A stretch of DNA of 11,327 bases from an uncultured Chlorobiaceae bacterium (GTDB taxonomy: Bacteria; Bacteroidota; Chlorobiia; Chlorobiales; Chlorobiaceae), in NCBI GenBank assembly GCA_903904495.1, contig CAIVCU010000109.1:1-11327 (forward strand), read 5' to 3'. Both the position numbers and the translations under genes were made by a program. This document shows, piece after piece, positions 6,434 through 11,327 of this stretch. Position 1 is the first letter of the stretch. Every line of letters starts with the position of its first letter. A model generated the notes under the pieces. That model had not been told where the DNA came from. It made no database searches and saw nothing but the letters and a program-made list of their open reading frames with translations.

Positions 6434-6896
6434 CGTGTTGCCATAAAACCGGAATAATCGAACCTTGAGAATTTTAGTGATATCTGATTAATGTGCCGTC
6501 CGTAAAGTCAGGACTTTCCGGATCCAATGTCTGGTGAATTGCATTTCCAGAGTATTGAATCAAAGCACAGGAAGCAGTTAAATCTTGTCCCCGATACCCT
6601 CCTCTTGCGGCCAATGCTTTGTATAAGGTCTGATGAGACTCCAATGCTCTTCAGACCGCAGGCTTGGTTTTATATATTATTTCTATAATCACACAACAAA
6701 ATATAAACTTTTATACAGAAGCGAATGTTGATTGTGAACAAGTCAATAGAGATTAAGTCGGCAATTCATGGAGTAGCTTTTTCATCAAGTATGAGGCTTT
6801 TATACTATCATCATTCACTCGAGCGTTTAAAGAGGCGGTTATTGTTTTGGTTTTTTTGTCATGTATGAGATCGTTGGGTTAAACGTCTGAATCACC
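6434..6896. other. Gene-free stretch upstream of the Msr cluster
   Basis: About 460 bases without a credible gene. Two inverted repeats are seen. One is 10-bp with one mismatch and a 2-base centre at 6500-6521 (CCGTAAAGTC/GACTTTCCGG). The other is GGTCTGA/TCAGACC at 6627-6657 with a 17-base loop, followed by a GC-rich then AT-rich run that is only weakly terminator-like. The region turns AT-rich from 6668 onward and should hold the promoter of the methionine sulfoxide reductase cluster. A 47-codon frame at 6726-6869 has no ribosome binding site and an unnatural composition, and is not called. Confidence 0.4.
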
Positions 6897-7442
6897 ATGC
6901 AACGCAGACAATTTATATTTGCTTTATTCAGTACCACCATTGTTTTAGCAACCCGTCCTTTTGCTGTTTTGGCAAGCAACGGCAATAAGGTTACAATCGT
7001 ACAATTTTCTGATGACGGCAAAGCTTTACGGCGCGTAACGCTATCCAAAGTGCATAAAGATGCTGAATGGCGAAAAACACTCTCACCATTGGCTTATGGG
7101 GTAACCCGCGAAAAAGGTACCGAGAACGCCTACTCAGTCCCGGGTTATGACAGACATGAACCTGGGCTGTATCGTTGTGTTTGCTGCGACAATGCTCTCT
7201 TTGATGGCCTTACCAAATACGACTCGCGTACCGGCTGGCCAAGTTTCTGGAAACCGATTGCCCCGGAAAATGTCCATAAAGTAACGGATAACGAGTTCGG
7301 TATGAATCGCACCGAAGTGCAGTGCTCCTTATGTGATGCCCATCTTGGTCATGTGTTTGACGATGGTCCTCAACCTACAGGATTGCGTTATTGCATGAAC
7401 ACCGTAGCGATGCGATTCGTGAAAAAGGTTAAAAAAACCTGA
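6897..7442 (+). CDS. msrB: Exported peptide-methionine (R)-S-oxide reductase MsrB
   Basis: A 181-residue protein: signal sequence (1 to about 26, MQRRQF then a hydrophobic run, ending VLAS) and a complete MsrB domain. The twin arginine followed by Q-F suggests Tat export, which would suit a zinc protein folded in the cytoplasm. Zinc ligands are C94/C97 (CVCC) and C143/C146 (CSLC). The catalytic Cys is C166 in GLRYCMN, with HLGHVF before it. The position that holds the resolving Cys in E. coli-type MsrB (SGCGWPSF) is T112 here (SRTGWPSF), so regeneration should depend on an outside thiol. The extra C96 between the zinc ligands is notable. It reduces the R form of methionine sulfoxide in periplasmic proteins. 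It lies 8 bases before the DipZ-type gene, so the two are surely co-transcribed. The ATG has no Shine-Dalgarno. Confidence 0.95.
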   Translation: MQRRQFIFALFSTTIVLATRPFAVLASNGNKVTIVQFSDDGKALRRVTLSKVHKDAEWRKTLSPLAYGVTREKGTENAYSVPGYDRHEPGLYRCVCCDNALFDGLTKYDSRTGWPSFWKPIAPENVHKVTDNEFGMNRTEVQCSLCDAHLGHVFDDGPQPTGLRYCMNTVAMRFVKKVKKT

Positions 7443-7450
7443 CGACTTCT

Positions 7451-9151
7451 ATGCTGATATTTTTCCTTGTTTATCTTGGTGGCCTCCTGACTATCTTCAG
7501 CCCCTGCGTGTTGCCGGTATTACCATTTATTTTTGCCCGTTCAGATCAGTCATTCCTTCGCAATGGGCTACCTATTCTGGTTGGCATGGCCACAACCTTC
7601 ACCCTGTTGGCCAGTTTTGCCGCGGTAGGTGGTGCCTGGCTTGTTCAGATCAATCAATATGGCCGTTATGCTGCGATGTTGCTGTTGTTACTCTTAGGGG
7701 TGGCACTGATCTTTCCTGCTTTGTCGGACCGATTGATGCGTCCGTTTGTCACTCTTGGAGGGCGACTGGAACAACAAGCCGATAAGGAAGGCAGTCTGAA
7801 AGGTTCATTGCTACTGGGTGTGGCTGTCGGCTTTTTATGGGCTCCTTGCGCGGGACCGATTCTTGGTTTGGTACTGGCTGGCGCTGCGCTGAATGGCGCA
7901 AATCTGTATAGTGCCCTGTTGCTCCTGGTGTTTGCTGCCGGTGCGGCAACGTCGCTTGCCCTCGCTCTGTTTGCGGGTGGAAAAATTTTAACTCTTATGA
8001 AACGCGGTTTGGGAGCCGAGCTATGGATACGAAGGGGATTGGGCATTGCAGTCGTATTTGGGGTGTTAGTTATAGCTCTCGGTTGGGATACACGCTTCCT
8101 GTCGCAATTTTCCTTTTTAAGCACCGCTAACACTGAACAGCAATTAGTTTCAACGCTAACCACAAAACCAAAAGCCAGCAGCCTCTCGACAAACACATTA
8201 ACTCCATTACTCGCAGGCGCGACGCACTGGCTGAATTCTCCACCACTGAACAACGAAATGCTGCGCGGCAAAGTAGTGCTGGTTGATTTCTGGACTTACT
8301 CGTGTATAAACTGCCTGCGCACTTTGCCTTATCTGAAAGCATGGCATGAAAAATATCGGGATCAGGGGTTGGTCATAATCGGCGTACATACACCGGAATT
8401 TGCCTTTGAAAAAGAACAACACAACGTTGAACAAGCCATTAAAGATCTTGGTATTACATACCCCGTAGCAATGGATAATCAATACACAATCTGGAATGCT
8501 TTCAAGAACGACGCATGGCCTGCACATTACCTGATAGACGCGCAAGGCAGGATTCGCCAACAACACCTTGGTGAAGGAGCATATGAGGAAACTGAGCAAA
8601 TGATTCAACTCCTGCTTAAGGAATCCCATCATGGCGAGAAGTTACTGAGCGAGGGTTTCGTGCACGTAACGGGTTCAGGAACAACAGCAGCTGCAATTGA
8701 CCTGGACCGCTCACCGGAAACCTACCTAGGTTACGGCCGTCAAGAGAATTTCGCATCTCCGGAAGCAATCAAACAGGATGTTGCAGCACACTACAGTACA
8801 CCAAAATCGCTCAAACAAGACCAATGGTCGTTGAGCGGCAAGTGGAATGTATCCGCAGATGAAAATGTATTGCAAGCAGCAGGGGGAACCATCAGTTTTC
8901 GTTTTCAAGGCCGCGATCTGCATCTGGTTATGGGTTCGCAGAACCATAAGCCGGTCCGTTTCAGAGTCACCTTGGATGGCATCCCCCCTGATGCTGATCA
9001 CGGCACAGATATTGACTCTCACGGTAACGGTGTGATCCGTGAACAGCGACTCTACCAGCTCATCCGACTAAAAGGAAAAAATTCCATGCACACTTTTAGT
9101 ATTAAATTTTTAGATGCCGGAGCTGAGGCTTTTGCTTTCACTTTCGGATAA
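7451..9151 (+). CDS. dipZ: DipZ-type thiol-disulfide transporter: CcdA + thioredoxin + C-terminal domain
   Basis: A 566-residue fusion. Residues 1 to about 212 form a CcdA/DsbD-beta-like membrane domain of about six helices, with the redox cysteines C19 (FSPCVLPVLPF) and C133 (LWAPCAGPILG). After a linker, residues about 250-395 form a TlpA/DsbD-gamma-like thioredoxin domain with WTYSCINC (C285, C288) and the cis-Pro loop WPAHYLID (P357), placed on the periplasmic side. Residues about 420-566 are the C-terminal beta-sandwich domain seen in mycobacterial DipZ (pattern ETYLGYGR... near its start). It would carry electrons from cytoplasmic thioredoxin across the membrane. Lying between msrB and msrA, its likely clients are those two enzymes. 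There is no clear ribosome binding site, but only 8 bases after the msrB stop, so translational coupling is likely. Confidence 0.93.
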   Translation: MLIFFLVYLGGLLTIFSPCVLPVLPFIFARSDQSFLRNGLPILVGMATTFTLLASFAAVGGAWLVQINQYGRYAAMLLLLLLGVALIFPALSDRLMRPFVTLGGRLEQQADKEGSLKGSLLLGVAVGFLWAPCAGPILGLVLAGAALNGANLYSALLLLVFAAGAATSLALALFAGGKILTLMKRGLGAELWIRRGLGIAVVFGVLVIALGWDTRFLSQFSFLSTANTEQQLVSTLTTKPKASSLSTNTLTPLLAGATHWLNSPPLNNEMLRGKVVLVDFWTYSCINCLRTLPYLKAWHEKYRDQGLVIIGVHTPEFAFEKEQHNVEQAIKDLGITYPVAMDNQYTIWNAFKNDAWPAHYLIDAQGRIRQQHLGEGAYEETEQMIQLLLKESHHGEKLLSEGFVHVTGSGTTAAAIDLDRSPETYLGYGRQENFASPEAIKQDVAAHYSTPKSLKQDQWSLSGKWNVSADENVLQAAGGTISFRFQGRDLHLVMGSQNHKPVRFRVTLDGIPPDADHGTDIDSHGNGVIREQRLYQLIRLKGKNSMHTFSIKFLDAGAEAFAFTFG

Positions 9152-9168
9152 TCAAAAGGAGATTCATC

Positions 9169-9798
9169 ATGCTCTACAAGAGGCTTATCAGTAGTTCTAT
9201 TGTTATTATCAGCGTTTGCTTGATGCTCGGGATGAGTGGGTTATCAAATGCTGCCGCATTGCCGACCGAACAAACTGCAGTCTTTGCCGGTGGCTGTTTC
9301 TGGGGTGTGGATGCAGTCTTTAAGCATCTCAAGGGTGTTTCAGATGTGCAATCAGGATATGCAGGCGGTAAAGCTGCTACAGCGCATTACGAACAAGTAA
9401 GTAATGGCAATACCGGACATGCCGAATCAGTAAGGGTTCGTTTCAACCCGAATCAGGTTACCTATCAGCAATTGCTGCAAGTGTTTTTTAACGTGGCACA
9501 TAACCCGACCGAGCTCAACCGGCAAGGTCCTGATGAAGGAAACCAATACCGCTCAGTGATTTTTTATACCACGATTGAGCAGCAGAAAATGGCACAAAGC
9601 TACATCAATACGCTCACCGCCTCACACAAATTTGACTCTACGATCGTGACACAAATCTTGCCGCTGCTACAATTTTATCCTGCGGAGAAGTATCACCAGA
9701 ATTATCTCGCACTTCATCCTGTTGACCCCTATATCATCATCAACGATATGCCAAAACTGAAACAGTTGCGAAAACAATTCCCCGCATTGTACCAATGA
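9169..9798 (+). CDS. msrA: Exported peptide-methionine (S)-S-oxide reductase MsrA
   Basis: A 209-residue protein with a signal peptide (KR, hydrophobic residues 6-24, cleavage near SNAAA at 26-30) and a full MsrA domain: AVFAGGCFWG with catalytic C43, SGYAGG, the GHAESVRVRF strand with the conserved Glu, and the NPTELNRQGPDEGNQYRSVIFY block. Apart from C17 inside the signal peptide, C43 is the only cysteine, so the C-terminal resolving cysteines of E. coli MsrA are absent and a thiol partner must reduce the sulfenic acid directly. It repairs the S form of methionine sulfoxide in the periplasm, complementing the MsrB encoded just upstream. A good ribosome binding site (AAAGGAG) precedes the ATG, 17 bases after the DipZ-type gene. 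Confidence 0.96.
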   Translation: MLYKRLISSSIVIISVCLMLGMSGLSNAAALPTEQTAVFAGGCFWGVDAVFKHLKGVSDVQSGYAGGKAATAHYEQVSNGNTGHAESVRVRFNPNQVTYQQLLQVFFNVAHNPTELNRQGPDEGNQYRSVIFYTTIEQQKMAQSYINTLTASHKFDSTIVTQILPLLQFYPAEKYHQNYLALHPVDPYIIINDMPKLKQLRKQFPALYQ

Positions 9799-9908
9799 AT
9801 TTTCTCAGGCAGCCAGCATCCCAGACAACGCTGAGATATTAACATTACCAGCATCGAAGACACGACCAAAAATGTAATTGAACACACAAATTTCAAAGGA
9901 GAAAGAAC

Positions 9909-10250
9909 ATGAACGAACTGAAAAACAAAACCTGCGAGCCTTGTTCGGACGGGCTGGACCCTATGCCTTCAGGCGAGATAAACAAGTTATTAGAATTAAT
10001 TCCGGAATGGGAAGTAACAACGGAAGACGGTATAAGCCGATTACAGCGCACCTTTTCTTTTAAAGATTTCAAGAGCGCAATCACTTTTACAAATCTGGTA
10101 GGTGAACTGGCTGAGGTCGAACAACATCATCCAAAACTAGTTACAGAATGGGGAAAAGTGACAGTAATCTGGTGGACACACTCGGTAAATGGACTGCATA
10201 TGAACGATTTTACTATGGCCGGAAAAACCAGCAAACTGAAAGCCGATTGA
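9909..10250 (+). CDS. 4a-hydroxytetrahydrobiopterin (pterin-4a-carbinolamine) dehydratase
   Basis: A 113-residue single-domain PCD/DCoH protein (PF01329). Visible marks are the RTFSFKDFKSAITFTNLVGELAE helix, the active-site EQHHP (H73, H74, P75) and WWTHSVNGLHMNDF with H91. The His-His-Pro to His spacing is that of rat DCoH (61, 62, 63 and 79). The N-terminal CEPCSDG is common in bacterial members. The enzyme dehydrates 4a-hydroxy-tetrahydropterin. No aromatic amino acid hydroxylase is in view, so a role in recycling for such an enzyme is not supported here; other bacterial members have been linked to molybdopterin metabolism. A strong ribosome binding site (AAAGGAGA) precedes the ATG. It lies 110 bases after msrA, so it may be in the same transcript or start a new one. 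Confidence 0.93.
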   Translation: MNELKNKTCEPCSDGLDPMPSGEINKLLELIPEWEVTTEDGISRLQRTFSFKDFKSAITFTNLVGELAEVEQHHPKLVTEWGKVTVIWWTHSVNGLHMNDFTMAGKTSKLKAD

Positions 10251-10304
10251 ATGAATAGTTTCAAAGGGCAACAAAAGCATACTAACTCAAACAGGAGATT
10301 CCCG

Positions 10305-10703
10305 ATGGATCTGACAACACCGTATGCGTTTGGAAAGACAGGGGACATGTCTTGTACTGAAGCTCAACAGAAGGTACGTGATGAACTTTCGAAGGAAGGA
10401 TTTGGCGTTCTCACTGAAATCGACATCAGCAAAAAATTTGCAGAAAAACTCCAGAAGGAATTTCGTGAATATATAATTTTAGGCGCTTGTAATCCGAGCC
10501 TCGCCTATGAAGCAATGAGTGCAGAAATAAATATCGGGGTAATGCTGCCCTGTAATGTGGTGATCTACACCAGGGATGACGGGAAAACGGCAGTCGTGTT
10601 CATGGACCCGATACAAAGGTTTTACTCGCTTGGCAACTTGGATATCGAGGAGTTTGGCATAAAAGTGAATGAAATTCTTGAGCGTGTGCTTGAGGCAATA
10701 TAG
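10305..10703 (+). CDS. DUF302-family protein
   Basis: A 132-residue protein of the DUF302 (PF03625) family: MDLTTPYAFGKTGDMSCTEA at the start, then KEGFGVLTEIDISKKFAEKL, the signature YIILGACNPSLAYEAM, and IGVMLPCNVVIY near the middle. The family has a compact alpha/beta fold; its biochemical role is unknown, and the two conserved cysteines (in ILGACNP and LPCNV) are regular family features. Start choice: the frame stays open from an ATG at 10251 that touches the stop of the dehydratase gene, but AGGAG at 10293-10297 sits 7 bases before the ATG at 10305, which also begins the family-typical sequence. So the 18 extra residues are not expected in the protein. It directly follows the dehydratase gene and is probably co-transcribed. 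Confidence 0.9.
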   Translation: MDLTTPYAFGKTGDMSCTEAQQKVRDELSKEGFGVLTEIDISKKFAEKLQKEFREYIILGACNPSLAYEAMSAEINIGVMLPCNVVIYTRDDGKTAVVFMDPIQRFYSLGNLDIEEFGIKVNEILERVLEAI

Positions 10704-10711
10704 CTGCCGGG

Positions 10712-10888
10712 TCAGGCCATATAGTATTCAAAATCATTGATAAATCTGTCGATGATAATTCTTGCGCCTGCAAAGAGCTCACCATCTGTTTCATCGTATA
10801 AACAAGATTGAAGAACGACATTCATTTCACCTTTTGCCCGCTCCCACGCTATCATAGGCATGGTCAATACTAATTTTTCTTCATCCAT
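10712..10888 (-). CDS. Small hypothetical protein (58 aa)
   Basis: This short minus-strand frame encodes 58 residues, acidic at both ends (MDEEKLVLTM at the start, DRFINDFEYYMA at the end) and with a single Cys. Support for coding: a good ribosome binding site (GGGAGAAG) 5 bases before the ATG, an alternation of polar and hydrophobic residues typical of a folded helix-strand-helix mini-protein, and a clean end 8 bases short of the convergent DUF302 gene. No transmembrane segment or signal peptide is seen. The family is not recognised. It might be a small regulator or an antitoxin-like protein, but nothing in the sequence shows this. The next upstream gene on this strand ends 146 bases away, so it may share a transcript with it. 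Confidence 0.6.
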   Translation of the reverse strand: MDEEKLVLTMPMIAWERAKGEMNVVLQSCLYDETDGELFAGARIIIDRFINDFEYYMA

Positions 10889-11034
10889 TTTGCTTCTCCC
10901 ATGTCTTGTTGAATGAGTGGTTCAATAAATCCCTTAACATTCCATCATTACTGATTTATGCAGGGTAACCCACGTTTTCAGCACGAAAAGGATCAAGTCC
11001 ATACAGGGCAATTTTTTGTCAAGCGGTGAGCAGA

Positions 11035-11327
11035 TCAGGGAATAATGTCCTGTGGCTTAATGATATAAAAGGATTCTGCCTTCTTTTTTATTGCTGATAG
11101 CACTAAAGGGCAATCTCGTTTTTCAATACCTTTAACAATAAGAGGTGAAGCAAAAAAATCCGGTTTGATATCAGCATAGTAGGTAAGGAATGTTCCTTGT
11201 CCTTGTGGGTACTCAACAAGAATCCATTCGCCTTGATAGACCTTGAAATCACCAGCGATTTGTTTGAAATTAAGGTGCTTGAAATCTTCTCCCCATACTT
11301 TCATTTGTACTGATACCTGCTTTTTGA
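11035..11327 (-). CDS. Probable SRPBCC-fold protein, C-terminal part (runs off the window)
   Basis: The frame is open without a stop to the right edge of the window, so the ATG at 11304 is probably internal and the N-terminal part lies outside. The visible ~97 residues carry a strand-turn-strand GDFKVYQGEWILVEYPQGQGTFLTYY, then a proline-containing turn with a long C-terminal helix (SPLIVKGIEKRDCPLVLSAIKKKAE). The order of GEW, GTFLTYY and a helix beginning with a basic/acidic pair resembles the end of SRPBCC/polyketide-cyclase-like lipid-binding proteins (PF03364/PF10604). The ligand is unknown. Without the N-terminus the family call is moderate. Confidence 0.58.
   Translation of the reverse strand, partial: KKQVSVQMKVWGEDFKHLNFKQIAGDFKVYQGEWILVEYPQGQGTFLTYYADIKPDFFASPLIVKGIEKRDCPLVLSAIKKKAESFYIIKPQDIIP

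Noticed and set aside
6627..6657. Inverted repeat considered as a terminator for the hydrolase gene
   Set aside because: The 17-base loop and lack of an immediate T run make it weak, and it lies about 200 bases past the stop codon.
6726..6869. 47-codon plus-strand frame upstream of msrB
   Set aside because: No ribosome binding site, odd composition (arginine/histidine/phenylalanine runs), in an AT-rich promoter-like region.
7666..8271. 201-codon minus-strand open frame
   Set aside because: Antisense shadow of the CcdA-like region of the DipZ-type gene, with a low-complexity product.
9803..9836. TCTCAG/CTGAGA inverted repeat between msrA and the dehydratase considered as a terminator
   Set aside because: Only a 6-bp stem with a 22-base loop and no T tract.
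10251..10304. Earlier ATG of the DUF302 frame, touching the dehydratase stop codon
   Set aside because: The ribosome binding site and the family-typical N-terminus both point to the ATG at 10305.
1..11327. CRISPR array, tRNA/rRNA, transposase or phage genes
   Set aside because: No regularly spaced repeats, no recognisable RNA gene and no mobile-element protein were found in any part of the window.

Overview
The window most likely comes from a green sulfur bacterium (Chlorobi, Chlorobium/Pelodictyon/Chlorobaculum-like). The main clue is a 77-residue protein at 1433-1666 that resembles the small CsmB/CsmF-type chlorosome envelope proteins. Supporting signs are start codons with little or no Shine-Dalgarno sequence on several genes, and the mix of DUF2156, DUF302 and SO_0444-type permease families. 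The taxonomic call rests on family resemblance read by eye, not on a search.

Left part (1-2400): a probable 40-residue single-helix membrane protein (+) faces a DUF2156 acyltransferase-like gene (-). The chlorosome-type gene (+) is divergent from the DUF2156 gene. It ends in a strong, nearly symmetrical hairpin terminator that can also serve the convergent isochorismatase-type hydrolase gene (-).

Middle part (2500-4753), all on the minus strand: an exported cyclophilin-type prolyl isomerase, then a metal-resistance module. The module has a CadC-like ArsR/SmtB repressor whose residues match both CadC metal sites, followed by an SO_0444-type (DUF318) heavy-metal permease. A good sigma70-like promoter precedes the repressor. 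Two related 16-bp operator-like sites, one per gene, suggest autoregulated, metal-induced expression. The promoter position shows that the longest open frame for the repressor overstates its N-terminus.

Right part (5192-10703), on the plus strand: a lone alpha/beta-hydrolase of unknown substrate, flanked by two gene-free stretches of about 450 bases. Then comes a compact cluster: exported MsrB, a DipZ-type CcdA-thioredoxin-lectin-like fusion, exported MsrA, a pterin-4a-carbinolamine dehydratase and a DUF302 protein. The first three form a self-contained periplasmic methionine sulfoxide repair system. The membrane CcdA part would carry cytoplasmic thiol electrons to the thioredoxin domain, which would reduce the two Msr enzymes. 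Both Msr proteins lack the usual resolving cysteine, which fits direct reduction by that partner.

Right edge (10712-11327), minus strand: an unrecognised 58-residue ORF with a good ribosome binding site, and the C-terminal part of a probable SRPBCC-fold protein that runs off the window. I saw no rRNA, tRNA, CRISPR array, transposase or phage genes. The most interesting items are the membrane-to-periplasm Msr repair module, the doubly equipped metal sensor with its operators, and two small unrecognised proteins.
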